A stretch of DNA of 50,892 nucleotides from an uncultured Erysipelotrichaceae bacterium (GTDB lineage Bacteria; Bacillota_I; Bacilli_A; RFN20; CAG-826). Below the pieces are notes generated by a model. The model worked only from the letters and a program-made list of their open reading frames with translations. It did not search any database and was not told the origin of the DNA. The position numbers and the translations under genes are program-made. The stretch spans positions 1 through 50,892 of the forward strand of contig CACWSI010000005.1 of assembly GCA_902763555.1 (NCBI GenBank). Direction: 5' to 3'. Positions 7,370 to 16,637 of this stretch are shown piece by piece (position 1 is the first letter of the stretch; the number at the start of each line of letters is the position of its first letter).

Positions 7370-8284
7370 ATGAAAAAATTAACTCTGTTAAGTGTCGCAC
7401 TTTTTGCGGTTTTATCAACCGGCTGTAATCAAGCTGAAGAATATGATTTTTATATCGATGATTCTGATGCTTGGCACACATTCATCGAAGGCGAAAATTT
7501 CAACTCTGATGGTTTAGGGGTCTATTTAAGAGGCGCCAAATCCGGAAAGTTAAAACCCGTTGAGTTTGAAGTAGAAAATGGTGAAAACCTAACTGCTGGT
7601 CAAGCCAGTGTCACTATTAAATATGGAGAGTATTCCGCTGAATATCCAATCACAGTGAAGAAAGAATATCACATTGCTTGTGTTGGTGATTCACTTACTG
7701 CCGGCCATTATTGGGCTAATGAATCATACCCAACATTCTTAGGCCAAACAGTGGATGCTAAATACAAAGTTGGTAACTTCGGTGTCAACGGAATTAGTAT
7801 CACTGGTTATGGTGGCTCATTTAGTTCTACAGCCCCAAATCAACGCTATATTAAGCAAGACGTGTATACAAATTGCGTCAATTATGAACCTGATGTCTTT
7901 GCTATTATGTTAGGCACAAACGATGCTACTGAATGGTCAAAAGCGGAACCAACATTTACTAGTGAATATAAGATTCTTCTTGATTCATTTATTGAACAAT
8001 TCCCAAGAGCGAAATTCATCATCATGGTTTCTCCACCAGTCGTGACTCCAAACCAATTCGGCATCCCAAATGATGAGATTAGAGATTATGTTAATCCTAT
8101 TCAAAGAGAACTTGCAGAAGAGTACGGTTTTGAAAAACTCGACTTAAGAGAAGAATTTGAAGCAAATCCTAATTTTGCCACTGAATACTTAAGACCAAAT
8201 AACGATAACGTTCACTTCACTAAAGCGGGTGCTCAATTTGTCGCTGGTAGAGTCTGGGATATCGCTAAAGAGTTCAAGTTATAA
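7370..8284 (+). CDS. Lipoprotein SGNH/GDSL hydrolase with Ig-like N-terminal module
   Basis: The lipobox is 'LSTGC' (Cys19). Residues ~28-98 look like a bacterial Ig-like (Big_3 type) module. The hydrolase follows with all four SGNH blocks: Ser108 in 'VGDSLTAG', Gly in 'NFGVNG' (136-141), Asn184 in 'LGTNDA', and Asp279/His282 in 'DNVHFT'. Such enzymes are esterases or lipases, and secreted ones often deacetylate xylan or other glycans. Coupling to a mutarotase lipoprotein favours a carbohydrate esterase; the substrate is not provable from sequence. A ribosome site (TAGGAGCG) overlaps the end of the upstream gene. Confidence 0.88.
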   Translation: MKKLTLLSVALFAVLSTGCNQAEEYDFYIDDSDAWHTFIEGENFNSDGLGVYLRGAKSGKLKPVEFEVENGENLTAGQASVTIKYGEYSAEYPITVKKEYHIACVGDSLTAGHYWANESYPTFLGQTVDAKYKVGNFGVNGISITGYGGSFSSTAPNQRYIKQDVYTNCVNYEPDVFAIMLGTNDATEWSKAEPTFTSEYKILLDSFIEQFPRAKFIIMVSPPVVTPNQFGIPNDEIRDYVNPIQRELAEEYGFEKLDLREEFEANPNFATEYLRPNNDNVHFTKAGAQFVAGRVWDIAKEFKL

Positions 8285-8332
8285 AAAATTTTAATAAAAA
8301 TATTTTTTTGCCACGAAATAGGTTTATAATAC

Positions 8333-8420
8333 AAGCACTAGCCTCTTAATTTAAGAGAAATGGCATAAATAATAGGTTAATAAATACGTGAAGAATTAAA
8401 ACTTCCGTATTTATTATTTT
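8333..8420 (+). ncRNA. Candidate small transcript between the SGNH gene and gdpP
   Basis: TATAAT at 8325-8330 would start an RNA near 8337. It contains a CTCTT/AAGAG hairpin (8343-8357) and ends in a long stem: AATAAATACG (8379-8388) with CGTATTTATT (8406-8415), plus inner GAAG/CTTC, then ATTTT. The gdpP gene has its own -10 downstream at 8433. No good -35 is seen upstream and the T-run is short. It could instead be the terminator region of the preceding operon. Confidence 0.3.
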
Positions 8421-8432
8421 ACGCACATTATA

Positions 8433-8438
8433 TATAAT
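8433..8438 (+). promoter_or_regulatory. -10 box for a leaderless gdpP operon mRNA
   Basis: TATAAT at 8433-8438 is nine bases before the ATG at 8448. There is no Shine-Dalgarno. TTTATT at 8410-8415 gives a 17-bp spacer. Confidence 0.5.
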
Positions 8439-8447
8439 GATTGCACT

Positions 8448-10484
8448 ATGGGAAAAACGATTAGAATTATCAAGCTTATCTCTTTTATCATCATCGCCAT
8501 CGAAGTTCTCCTTGGTGGTGTCTTTTCCATTATCTATTTCAATAACTTCTTTAACTTCTACGATAAGGTAAAACCAGAATATATTGCCATTACAATGGCC
8601 ATCATTATTGCGGTTGACTGTTTATTTGTCTGGATCATTATTTTAGTGCTCTCCTCATTAAGACAAAAAACTGACTTAAAAGCGGCCACAATTATTGGCA
8701 GTGACGTTCAAGAAGCTTATAACTTTGCGATGATTGGTCTTGCTATTACTGATGATCAAAACGTTGTCTTATGGACCAATGACTTATTCAAATCTAGACA
8801 TATTGAAATCATGGATATGGATATCATTGAATGGCAACCAGAACTAGCGACATTAAGAGATATCGCTAATGGTGATCAAGTCGCTAAAATCGTTGTTAAC
8901 TCAAGAACATATCAAGTTAAGCTCCTTCAAGAAGCGGGCTTATGGATTTTTAAAGATATCACTGATTATGAATCTATTTATAACTATTCCAAAGACCAAG
9001 CACCTGTCGTTGGTATTTTAACTATTGATAACTATGATGACGTTGTCCGTGGTGATGATGACTTCAATGACGTTGTCACTAAAGTTAAAAACGACATCTT
9101 TGCCTGGGCAAAAGAATACGGTATTCTTCTAAGAAGAATTAAAGATGATAGTTATTCCATGTTATGTAACTATGAAGCATTCACTAAGATGCTTGAAGAT
9201 AAATTCTCTATTATTGATAAGGTACGTGGTGAATCTATCCGTGGTGAAATCCCATTAACTCTTTCTATGGGCTTTGCGCATGACTTCCCAGATGTTATTA
9301 AATTAAATGACCTCGCTAATGATGCTTTAGATATTGCTATGTCTCGTGGCGGTGACCAAGTCGTTGTTTCTGCTTATGGTCAAGAAATGAAATTCTATGG
9401 TGGTAAATCTGAAGCCCAAGAAAAACGTAATAGAGTTAAGACTCGTGTTTTAGCCGACTCTCTTATCTCTTTAATCAATGCTTCTGACCGTGTCCTTATC
9501 ATGGGCCATGCGATGATGGACATGGACGCTTTCGGTGCCTGTTTAGGTATGAAAGCCATCTGTAATCGTTTAAAGAAGAATTCCCGTATCGTTGTCGACT
9601 TAAAGAACACTGAATTCAAAACTAGATCAGCGATGACATCCTCATTTGGTAAAGATGAATTAGATAAATTAGTGGTCACTTCTAAAGAAGCTGAAGACTT
9701 AATCAATGGTAATACATTATTAATCGTCGTGGACGTCCACACTCCAAACATGGTTATGGCGCCTAAACTCATTGATAAAGCCGCGAAGATTGTCGTTATC
9801 GACCACCATAGACGTGCGGAAGAATATATTGATTCCCCAGTCTTTAACCATATCGACCCAGCGGCATCTTCCACTTGTGAATTAATCTCTGAATTCATTA
9901 GATTCTCATCTATCAACCCAAGAATTGAACTTCCAAGTACATATGCCACAATTATGCTCTCTGGTATCTTCTTAGATTCCTCATATTTCAAATCTAGAAA
10001 TACTGGTATTAGAACATTTGAAGCGGCGACTATTCTTAAAGAATATGGCGCTGATAACTCCTTAGCGGATGACTTCTTAAAAGATGACTATGAAGAGCAT
10101 AAGGAAGTTACAGATATTACCACTAACTTAGATACCCCATATTATGGTGTGGTTATCGCTACCGCTAATCCAGATCGTTTATACGACCATGCGACAATTG
10201 CGAAAGCGGCTAACCTCTGCTTAACATTTAAAGGCGTACACGCTGCCTTCGTTATGGGTAAAGTTAGCAACCGTGAAATGCGTGTCTCAGCGCGTAGTGA
10301 TGGCACAATCAATGTCTCATTACTTGCCGAACGACTCGGAGGTGGTGGTCACTTCACTTCCGCAGCCGTCACCTTTAACACAAGCGACCCAAGAGAAGTT
10401 AAGAACGCCATCTTAGCGGTCTTAGAATCATCATTAACCGAAGCCACAAACAAGGGCTTACCAAAGAACAGTGAGGAGGATTAA
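8448..10484 (+). CDS. gdpP: Cyclic-di-AMP phosphodiesterase GdpP
   Basis: A 678-residue protein with the full GdpP architecture: two N-terminal membrane helices (~8-31 and 45-70), a PAS-like domain (~85-175), a degenerate GGDEF domain (~185-310), then DHH/DHHA1. The metal-binding DHH motifs are intact: 'MGHAMMDMDAFG' (352-363), Asp429 in 'VVDVH', 'IDHHRR' (451-456), and the C-terminal 'GGGGHF'. It hydrolyses c-di-AMP, so this organism should signal with c-di-AMP. It is the first gene of a Firmicutes-type operon with rplI and dnaB; rplI starts 4 bases after its stop. A -10 box lies directly before the start. Confidence 0.95.
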   Translation: MGKTIRIIKLISFIIIAIEVLLGGVFSIIYFNNFFNFYDKVKPEYIAITMAIIIAVDCLFVWIIILVLSSLRQKTDLKAATIIGSDVQEAYNFAMIGLAITDDQNVVLWTNDLFKSRHIEIMDMDIIEWQPELATLRDIANGDQVAKIVVNSRTYQVKLLQEAGLWIFKDITDYESIYNYSKDQAPVVGILTIDNYDDVVRGDDDFNDVVTKVKNDIFAWAKEYGILLRRIKDDSYSMLCNYEAFTKMLEDKFSIIDKVRGESIRGEIPLTLSMGFAHDFPDVIKLNDLANDALDIAMSRGGDQVVVSAYGQEMKFYGGKSEAQEKRNRVKTRVLADSLISLINASDRVLIMGHAMMDMDAFGACLGMKAICNRLKKNSRIVVDLKNTEFKTRSAMTSSFGKDELDKLVVTSKEAEDLINGNTLLIVVDVHTPNMVMAPKLIDKAAKIVVIDHHRRAEEYIDSPVFNHIDPAASSTCELISEFIRFSSINPRIELPSTYATIMLSGIFLDSSYFKSRNTGIRTFEAATILKEYGADNSLADDFLKDDYEEHKEVTDITTNLDTPYYGVVIATANPDRLYDHATIAKAANLCLTFKGVHAAFVMGKVSNREMRVSARSDGTINVSLLAERLGGGGHFTSAAVTFNTSDPREVKNAILAVLESSLTEATNKGLPKNSEED

Positions 10485-10488
10485 CGAT

Positions 10489-10941
10489 ATGAAAGTCATT
10501 TTATTAGCAGATGTCAAAAAACTCGGTAAAAAAGATCAAACAATCGAAGTCAGTGATGGCTATGCCGTCAATTTCCTCTTCCCTCGTAAACTTGCTGTCC
10601 AAGTCACTAAGAAAAGTGTCGAAGTTTTAGAAAATCAACAAGAAGAACGTAAAGAGAATGAAGCTAAAGCCAAAGCGGAAGCACAAGAACTCGCTAAACG
10701 TTTAGATGAAATCACCTTACCTTTCAAAGTCAAAACAGGTAGAGAAGGTAAACTCTTCGGTGCGATTTCTTTAAAACAAGTGACTGACGAACTTGAAAAA
10801 CAATACAAAATTACTATCGATAAAAGAAAATTCATTGATAAAGGACCACTTGATGTCCTTGGTTATTGGGACCTCAACGTGGAATTACATAAAGGCGTTA
10901 TCGCCAAAGTTCATGTGCATATAGAAGGGGAGGAAAAATGA
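10489..10941 (+). CDS. rplI: Large-subunit ribosomal protein bL9
   Basis: A 150-residue L9. The N-terminal domain, 'MKVILLADVKKLGKKDQ' through 'VNFLFPRKLAV', is classic, followed by the long charged connecting helix (~45-75) and the C-terminal RNA-binding domain with 'GREGKLFGAIS'. I chose ATG 10489 over the GTG at 10471 because GAGGAGG (about 10473-10479) is nine bases from 10489 and overlaps the GTG. It lies between gdpP and dnaB, as in many Firmicutes. The stop is TGA. Confidence 0.96.
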   Translation: MKVILLADVKKLGKKDQTIEVSDGYAVNFLFPRKLAVQVTKKSVEVLENQQEERKENEAKAKAEAQELAKRLDEITLPFKVKTGREGKLFGAISLKQVTDELEKQYKITIDKRKFIDKGPLDVLGYWDLNVELHKGVIAKVHVHIEGEEK

Positions 10942-10942
10942 T

Positions 10943-12445
10943 ATGGCCGTTAGTAAAAATAGTCGCGAACTCCCTTATAATGCGCAAGCGGAGCAAGCGG
11001 TCCTAGGTTCAGCCTTGTTGTCTAGAGAATGCCTATATACTGTCTTCAGCAGATTAAATGAAGAAGATTTCTTCGTAGGCAAACATCAACTCATCTACCG
11101 CGCAATTAAGAATTTATTTGATAAACAAACTCCAGTGGATGTTTTAACTGCCACTGAAGAGTTAATGAATATGAAAGAACTTGAAACCATCGGTGGTGTT
11201 GAATATCTTCAACAATGCGCTGATGCGATGGTCGCTCTTTCTAGTATTGATTACTATATCAATATCGTTAATGACCAAGCTGTCTTAAGAAGACTTATTC
11301 AAACATGTCGTGATATCGATGCTGCTTATTTAAGTGAAGAAATCACTGATGTTAACGAATTCATCGCTAATAGTGAAACAACATTAAAAGATGCTGTCGA
11401 AAAGAGAAGAGTCGCAGAATTCAAGAAAGCCAAAGATGTTGCTGAAGAAGTTAAGTTAAATATCGAAACACCACAAGAAGTGAAAACCGATGGTGTTAGT
11501 GGTCTTACCACTGGTTTTGATAGATTAAATAAAATCACTCAAGGTTTCCATCCAGGTGACATGATCATTGTTGCCGCTCGTCCTTCTGTTGGTAAAACCG
11601 CTTTAGCGCTTAATTTCGCCTATAGAGCGGCGAAACGTACAAATAAGCCTATTGCTATCTTCTCTTTGGAAATGCCTGCGGAAGCGCTTATTAAACGTCT
11701 TATCGGTGTGGAATCCGCTGTGTCATTAACCAAAATTACCACGGGTAACCTTGTGGGTGTTGATAGAGCAAAAGTGGCTAACGCCATTTATAAAATTGGT
11801 AGCTTACCAATCTATATTGATGATTCCCCAAACGGCAAATTAATGGATATCATCGCCAAGAGTAGAAAACTCCAAGCCAATGAACCTGAATTAGGTATGA
11901 TTATTGTTGACTATTTAGGTTTAGTGACTACTGGTAGTACCGCTAAAGGATCAGACTCCCGTCAAGAAGAAGTCCGTAAAACATCCTTAGCGCTCAAAGC
12001 TTTAGCGAGAGAACTTCAAGTCCCAATTATTGTCGTTTCACAGTTATCCCGTGACGTTGAAAAACGTGGTGAAAATAAACGTCCTATCCTTTCTGACTTA
12101 CGTGACTCTGGTTCTATTGAACAAGACGCTGACGTTGTCATGCTCCTTTACCGTGAAGACTACTATAAAAATAGCAAAGCGCCTAATAATAACGCCGGTA
12201 ATAAGAAGATGAGCAACTTAAGTGGTAGTGAACGTTTTGAAATGGTGAAAGAACAAAAAGAAAAGATTACTGGTGAACCAATGGGTGGTGACGTTTCTTA
12301 TGTTGAAGTTAACGTCGCTAAAAACAGAAACGGTCAAACTGGTAATGCCTATCTCTTCTTCTATAAGAGCTTCGGTAGCTTTGATGAACCAACCGAAGAA
12401 TGGCTCAAGCAAATGCGAGAGATAGCCGAAAACGCAGCGAACTAA
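10943..12445 (+). CDS. dnaB: Replicative DNA helicase DnaB
   Basis: A 500-residue hexameric replicative helicase. The N-terminal primase-interacting domain is ~8-110 ('LPYNAQAEQAVLGS...'), then a linker, then the RecA-like ATPase with Walker A 'ARPSVGKTA' (212-220), Walker B 'MIIVDYLGL', and 'SQLSRDVEKR' and 'LRDSGSIEQDADVVMLLYR' near the C-terminus. It unwinds DNA ahead of the replisome. It starts one base after rplI with GGGGAGG as ribosome site, and its TAA shares an A with the walJ start codon. No intein or insertion is present. B. subtilis calls this gene dnaC. Confidence 0.96.
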   Translation: MAVSKNSRELPYNAQAEQAVLGSALLSRECLYTVFSRLNEEDFFVGKHQLIYRAIKNLFDKQTPVDVLTATEELMNMKELETIGGVEYLQQCADAMVALSSIDYYINIVNDQAVLRRLIQTCRDIDAAYLSEEITDVNEFIANSETTLKDAVEKRRVAEFKKAKDVAEEVKLNIETPQEVKTDGVSGLTTGFDRLNKITQGFHPGDMIIVAARPSVGKTALALNFAYRAAKRTNKPIAIFSLEMPAEALIKRLIGVESAVSLTKITTGNLVGVDRAKVANAIYKIGSLPIYIDDSPNGKLMDIIAKSRKLQANEPELGMIIVDYLGLVTTGSTAKGSDSRQEEVRKTSLALKALARELQVPIIVVSQLSRDVEKRGENKRPILSDLRDSGSIEQDADVVMLLYREDYYKNSKAPNNNAGNKKMSNLSGSERFEMVKEQKEKITGEPMGGDVSYVEVNVAKNRNGQTGNAYLFFYKSFGSFDEPTEEWLKQMREIAENAAN

Positions 12446-13203
12446 TGTACTACCATATTATTGCTTCTGGTTCGAAAGGTAATGCGACCATTATTGTCTC
12501 TAATAAGACCGTATTATTAATTGATATGGGTATTTCTTTAACCCGTTTAACCGAAGGACTAGAAGAAATAAATTTAAGCGTAAAAGACATCACAGGTGCC
12601 TTATTTACTCATAATCACACTGATCATATCTCTGGCTTAAAATTCATTTCTCCAAAGATTATGTATGCATTAGAGGGAACACTTCCAACTTCTCTTTCTA
12701 ATGTCGTGGAATTAAATAAGCCATTTACAATCGGGGACTTTATTATTACCCCAATTAAGACTAGCCATGATGCGATTAATCCATGTGGCTTTTTCATTAA
12801 GGATAAAGAACAGTCTTTATTCTATATGACTGATACAGGAGTCTTTTTAGAAGATAACTTACCATTAGTGAAAAACCCAACATATCTCATCATTGAATCC
12901 AACCATGATATTAAGATGCTTTTGCACACTAATAGACCATTTGAATTAAAGAATAGAATTCTTTCAGAATATGGCCATCTATGTAACGAAGATAGTGCGA
13001 TCGCAGCGATATCCATTATCGGAGACAACACGAAAGAGATTACCTTAGCCCACTTATCAGAAGAGGCTAATACTCCAGAAACCGCCTTAGAGGCTTACGA
13101 TAAAATCTTTAATCACTTCCATATTAATAAGGATAAATATATTATCAGGTGCGCGAACCAGTGGACATCACTTTCGGGAGGAGACTTGCCTCATGAAGAT
13201 TAA
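12445..13203 (+). CDS. walJ: WalJ/YycJ metallo-beta-lactamase-fold protein
   Basis: A 252-residue MBL-fold hydrolase with the zinc motif 'HNHTDH' (56-61), 'YMTDTG' and 'IESNHD', and 'LAHLSEEANTPETA', which is characteristic of YycJ/WalJ. The family is linked to cell-wall/division homeostasis and DNA repair in Firmicutes; the substrate is unsettled. The start ATG 12445 overlaps the dnaB stop as TAATG, implying translational coupling; the longer upstream reading lies inside dnaB. No walKR two-component genes are here, unlike in many Bacilli. The last 11 bases overlap rlmH. Confidence 0.9.
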   Translation: MYYHIIASGSKGNATIIVSNKTVLLIDMGISLTRLTEGLEEINLSVKDITGALFTHNHTDHISGLKFISPKIMYALEGTLPTSLSNVVELNKPFTIGDFIITPIKTSHDAINPCGFFIKDKEQSLFYMTDTGVFLEDNLPLVKNPTYLIIESNHDIKMLLHTNRPFELKNRILSEYGHLCNEDSAIAAISIIGDNTKEITLAHLSEEANTPETALEAYDKIFNHFHINKDKYIIRCANQWTSLSGGDLPHED

Positions 13204-13672
13204 GATTTACGCGATTGGGCACTTAAAAGAAGCCTATTTAAAACAAGGCATTAATGAATATCTCAAAAGACTTGAACCATATACCCAAGTGGAAGTTATT
13301 GAAGTGGATGATGAACCCGTTAATAACAATCCAAGTCAAAAAGATATTGAAAATGTTAAAAATAAAGAAGGACAAAAGATTATTAAATTATTAAAAAATA
13401 ATGAATATCTTATAGGCCTAGATTTAGTAAAGAAACAATTAACAAGCGAAGAGTTCGCTAAATATATCGAAGATAAATTTGTTTTAGGAGGTTCTAATAT
13501 CTCCTTTGTCATCGGTGGCTCTTATGGCCTTAGTGAAGAATTAAAAAACCGCTGCAACGATCGATTATCATTATCAAATATGACATTCCTTCATCAGATG
13601 ACTAGATTAATTCTATTAGAACAAATCTATCGCGCATTTAAAATTAATAGAAATGAGGTATACCACAAATGA
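13193..13672 (+). CDS. rlmH: 23S rRNA pseudouridine-1915 N3-methyltransferase RlmH
   Basis: 159 residues, the usual length. This is a SPOUT methyltransferase with 'LIGLDLVKKQLTSEEFA', the SAM-knot motif 'FVIGGSYGLS', and the invariant ending 'RLILLEQIYRAFKI.....YHK'. It methylates Psi1915 in helix 69 of 23S rRNA as a homodimer. A GGGAGGAG site lies within the end of walJ, 8-10 bases before the ATG. Its TGA overlaps the next ATG (ATGA). The dnaB-walJ-rlmH order is Firmicutes-like. Confidence 0.95.
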   Translation: MKIKIYAIGHLKEAYLKQGINEYLKRLEPYTQVEVIEVDDEPVNNNPSQKDIENVKNKEGQKIIKLLKNNEYLIGLDLVKKQLTSEEFAKYIEDKFVLGGSNISFVIGGSYGLSEELKNRCNDRLSLSNMTFLHQMTRLILLEQIYRAFKINRNEVYHK

Positions 13673-14010
13673 AAGAGTATGAAGAATTTAAAAATCTAAG
13701 AAAAGAAAAGGATGAGAACAATCCATTCTGTGCTTTATACTTCCTTGAAAGTGGTGAATCCTTTTATTTAGAACCAGTATTCTATACCCAATTAATGGGC
13801 TTTAAAGATCACTATGCTGATAAATATCCACTCATTATCGATAAGATGCTTGAACTCGTTAAGAGAAATAAAAAAGTTGTCTTTACCGGTAACTTTGAGA
13901 ACCCATTAACTGAAGTCGACAACTATATTTATTTAGAAGTTACTGACGTGACAGATGCCTTACAGATTTACGCTGAAGATAAGTCACGCGGTAGCGACTA
14001 CGGGGATTAA
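13669..14010 (+). CDS. Hypothetical acidic protein in the rlmH operon
   Basis: The protein has 113 residues, is soluble and acidic, with no signal peptide or membrane helix. It begins with a charged helix and continues with alternating hydrophobic strands ('KKVVFTGNF', 'NYIYLEVTDV'). It overlaps rlmH by the ATGA junction, so it is translated as the last gene of the gdpP-rlmH operon. I recognise no family. It overlaps the convergent gene on the minus strand by four bases, and no terminator lies between them. Confidence 0.65.
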   Translation: MKEYEEFKNLRKEKDENNPFCALYFLESGESFYLEPVFYTQLMGFKDHYADKYPLIIDKMLELVKRNKKVVFTGNFENPLTEVDNYIYLEVTDVTDALQIYAEDKSRGSDYGD

Positions 14011-15059
14011 GCTTGAGGTCTTAATTCCTTCATAGAGATCCACATCACTCTTAAACCTAAAGTTAAGATGAAGATAAGTGGAGCTTGGTTAGTTAAGAAG
14101 AAGCCTGCGATTAAGGTAATAATAGCAGGAGATAAGGCTAATCTAGCTTCAATCTTTTGTGTTAACCATGGTGTGAAGTAATTGTTTGGATTATTCTTAC
14201 CACGAGTTAAGATCCACATTAAGAAGCCCATCACGACACTTAAACCAAAGAAGATTGCTAAATAGATACCACTTGTACCCCAAACATTAACAACCTTACT
14301 TGATTCATAAGATTTATCTAAGACTTTCTTAAAGTTCTTTAAAACACCATTGGTGTAGTTATCATCCAAGATGTTTTGCGTAACAGCGTTACCATCTTTA
14401 TCGGTGACTGTTAATAATTCTTTTAAACCAGTAGTAGTGGCTTTCATGGTTTTGAAATCACCAGTGTAGGATGAAGTTAAAATCTTTGCGGTTTTATTAC
14501 CATAAAGCACCATATAGAAAGAATCTGGGAAGACGACCATGTAGCTAGGTGTATAGATACCTTCTTTTTCAGTGGAAGCTTCTTTTGTTTCAAGTTTATA
14601 TGTTTTAGCCGCGATAGCGGTGTTAACGATTTTCTTTTCCGCAGCAGTCATGACGTCACTGACATAAAGCATGAAGTCATATTGTTTTGTTGCAGTATTT
14701 TCATATGTAGCGAATGGTTGTGTTTGACCATAGGCTTTGTAATCGATAGTGGCGTTATTCTCTTTGATACTTAAGATGTGATCAACGCCTAAATCAAATT
14801 CCACATTGCGATTGTCTTTTAAATCAATGGCCATCGCCGTGATGGTTCTTTCTAAACCATAAGTGTATCTATTTAAAAAAGTGGAACCATTGACGTTAAT
14901 TTGAGCAATAAAAATAGGAAGGACAGGCAAGAATAAAGATAAGACAAAGAAAATAATTGTTAACCATAATGGTCCATTCTTTGCCCCTCTAATTGCCGCG
15001 GCGTTATTCACTAATACGCCGAACCCATCTCTTAATACTTCTTTAGTTCTTTCTTTCAT
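14007..15059 (-). CDS. Hypothetical multi-pass membrane protein with large extracellular domain
   Basis: 350 residues. One membrane helix is at ~32-55 and three more follow ~265-345. Between them is a ~200-residue beta-rich polar domain, probably outside. The layout resembles DUF1189-like proteins of Firmicutes, but I do not see a decisive motif. A GAGG ribosome site lies before the ATG. It faces the rlmH operon convergently and diverges from xylA. The role is unknown. Confidence 0.65.
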   Translation of the reverse strand: MKERTKEVLRDGFGVLVNNAAAIRGAKNGPLWLTIIFFVLSLFLPVLPIFIAQINVNGSTFLNRYTYGLERTITAMAIDLKDNRNVEFDLGVDHILSIKENNATIDYKAYGQTQPFATYENTATKQYDFMLYVSDVMTAAEKKIVNTAIAAKTYKLETKEASTEKEGIYTPSYMVVFPDSFYMVLYGNKTAKILTSSYTGDFKTMKATTTGLKELLTVTDKDGNAVTQNILDDNYTNGVLKNFKKVLDKSYESSKVVNVWGTSGIYLAIFFGLSVVMGFLMWILTRGKNNPNNYFTPWLTQKIEARLALSPAIITLIAGFFLTNQAPLIFILTLGLRVMWISMKELRPQA

Positions 15060-15162
15060 TTTGCTAACCTCGCAATTAATTTTTACCGATAAATATTATT
15101 ATTTATTTTTGGTCTACAATTAATCACATAATTAATTATACCTAAATAATATATAATATTAT

Positions 15163-15192
15163 TTGACTATTTCCGCCACATAACAATATAAC
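15163..15192 (+). promoter_or_regulatory. Candidate promoter region of xylA
   Basis: TTGACT (15163-15168) and TATAAC (15187-15192) are separated by 18 bp. A second possible -10, TATACT (15222-15227), lies closer to the gene. The leader carries two GTCAAT copies (at 15211 and 15237). No clear XylR operator is recognised. Confidence 0.4.
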
Positions 15193-15263
15193 CATAGTCA
15201 GCGCAAGAAAGTCAATTTATTTATACTGTGTATATGTCAATATCATAACGTAGAGGTATACAT

Positions 15264-16586
15264 ATGAAAGAAATTTTCCCAAATATTCCTGAGATTAAGT
15301 TCGAAGGAAAAGACAGCAAAAATCCTTTTGCTTTCCATTACTACAACCCAGACCAAATCATCTTAGGTAAACCAATGAAAGAACACCTCCCATTCGCTAT
15401 GGCTTGGTGGCACAATCTTGGTGCAACAGGTGTTGATATGTTTGGCGCTGGCCCAGCTGATAAGAGTTTCGGTGCTAAAGTTGGCACAATGGAACACGCT
15501 AAGGCCAAAGTCGATGCCGGTTTCGAATTCATGAAGAAACTTGGTATCAGATATTTCTGCTTCCATGATGTTGACTTAGTTCCAGAATGCGCAGATATCA
15601 AAGATACAAACAAAGAATTAGATGAAATCAGTGACTACATCTTAGAAAAGATGAAAGGCACAGATATCAAGTGTTTATGGGGCACCGCCAATATGTTCAG
15701 TAATCCACGTTTCTGCAATGGTGCGGGTTCCACAAACAGTGCGGATGTCTTCGCTTTCGCCGCTGCTCAAGTTAAGAAAGCCTTAGATATCACCGTTAAA
15801 TTAGGTGGTAGAGGTTACGTCTTCTGGGGTGGTCGTGAAGGTTACGAAACATTACTCAATACAGATGTTAAATTCGAACAAGAAAACATTGCTCGTTTAA
15901 TGAAGATGGCTGTTGAATATGGCCGTTCCATCGGTTTCAAAGGCGATTTCTATATCGAACCAAAACCAAAAGAACCAATGAAACACCAATATGACTTCGA
16001 CGCCGCGACAGCTATTGGCTTCTTAAGAGCCCACGGCTTAGACAAAGACTTCAAGATGAACATTGAAGCTAACCACGCCACATTAGCTGGTCATACATTC
16101 CAACACGATTTAAGAATCTCCGCCATCAATGGTATGTTAGGTAGTATCGATGCTAACCAAGGCGATATGCTCTTAGGTTGGGATACAGACGAATTCCCAT
16201 TCGATGTCTACAGTGCCACACAATGTATGTACGAAGTCTTAAAGAATGGTGGTCTTACAGGTGGTTTCAACTTTGACTCCAAAACACGTCGTCCATCCTA
16301 CACAATGGAAGATATGTTCTTAGCCTATATCTTAGGTATGGATACATTCGCTTTAGGTTTAATCAAAGCTGCTCAAATCATCGAAGATGGCCGTATTGAT
16401 CAATTCATTGAAAAGAAATATTCTTCCTTCCGTGAAACAGAAATCGGTCAAAAGATCTTAAACAACAAGACAAGCTTAAAAGAATTATCCGATTACGCTT
16501 GCAAGATGGGTGCTCCAGAACTTCCTGGCAGTGGTCGTCAAGAAATGCTCGAAGCCATCGTTAACGATGTCTTATTCGGCAAGTAA
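15264..16586 (+). CDS. xylA: Xylose isomerase
   Basis: A 440-residue class II xylose isomerase, which converts xylose to xylulose in the cytoplasm. Diagnostic segments are intact: 'FAFHYYNPD', '[10 protein letters not shown]' (catalytic His), '[17 protein letters not shown]', '[16 protein letters not shown]' (metal Glu), '[14 protein letters not shown]' and '[14 protein letters not shown]'. The Shine-Dalgarno is AGAGG. No xylB, xylose transporter or XylR is adjacent, so the rest of the pathway must be elsewhere. It is consistent with pentose use alongside the secreted sugar-active lipoproteins nearby. A terminator follows. Confidence 0.96.
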   Translation: MKEIFPNIPEIKFEGKDSKNPFAFHYYNPDQIILGKPMKEHLPFAMAWWHNLGATGVDMFGAGPADKSFGAKVGTMEHAKAKVDAGFEFMKKLGIRYFCFHDVDLVPECADIKDTNKELDEISDYILEKMKGTDIKCLWGTANMFSNPRFCNGAGSTNSADVFAFAAAQVKKALDITVKLGGRGYVFWGGREGYETLLNTDVKFEQENIARLMKMAVEYGRSIGFKGDFYIEPKPKEPMKHQYDFDAATAIGFLRAHGLDKDFKMNIEANHATLAGHTFQHDLRISAINGMLGSIDANQGDMLLGWDTDEFPFDVYSATQCMYEVLKNGGLTGGFNFDSKTRRPSYTMEDMFLAYILGMDTFALGLIKAAQIIEDGRIDQFIEKKYSSFRETEIGQKILNNKTSLKELSDYACKMGAPELPGSGRQEMLEAIVNDVLFGK

Positions 16587-16608
16587 TTCTTAACAAAACT
16601 TAACAACA

Positions 16609-16637
16609 AACCATCGGTGAAAATCGGTGGTTTTTTC
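16609..16637 (+). terminator. xylA terminator
   Basis: AACCATCG (16609-16616) pairs with CGGTGGTT (16625-16632), one wobble, then TTTTTTCTT. Confidence 0.8.

Noticed and set aside
8325-8447. ydaO (c-di-AMP) riboswitch before gdpP
   Set aside because: No match to the aptamer's conserved blocks and too short.
9395-9991. 198-codon ORF on the minus strand
   Set aside because: It lies wholly inside gdpP's DHH region on the opposite strand, has no ribosome site and no recognisable domain; it is a shadow of a conserved gene.
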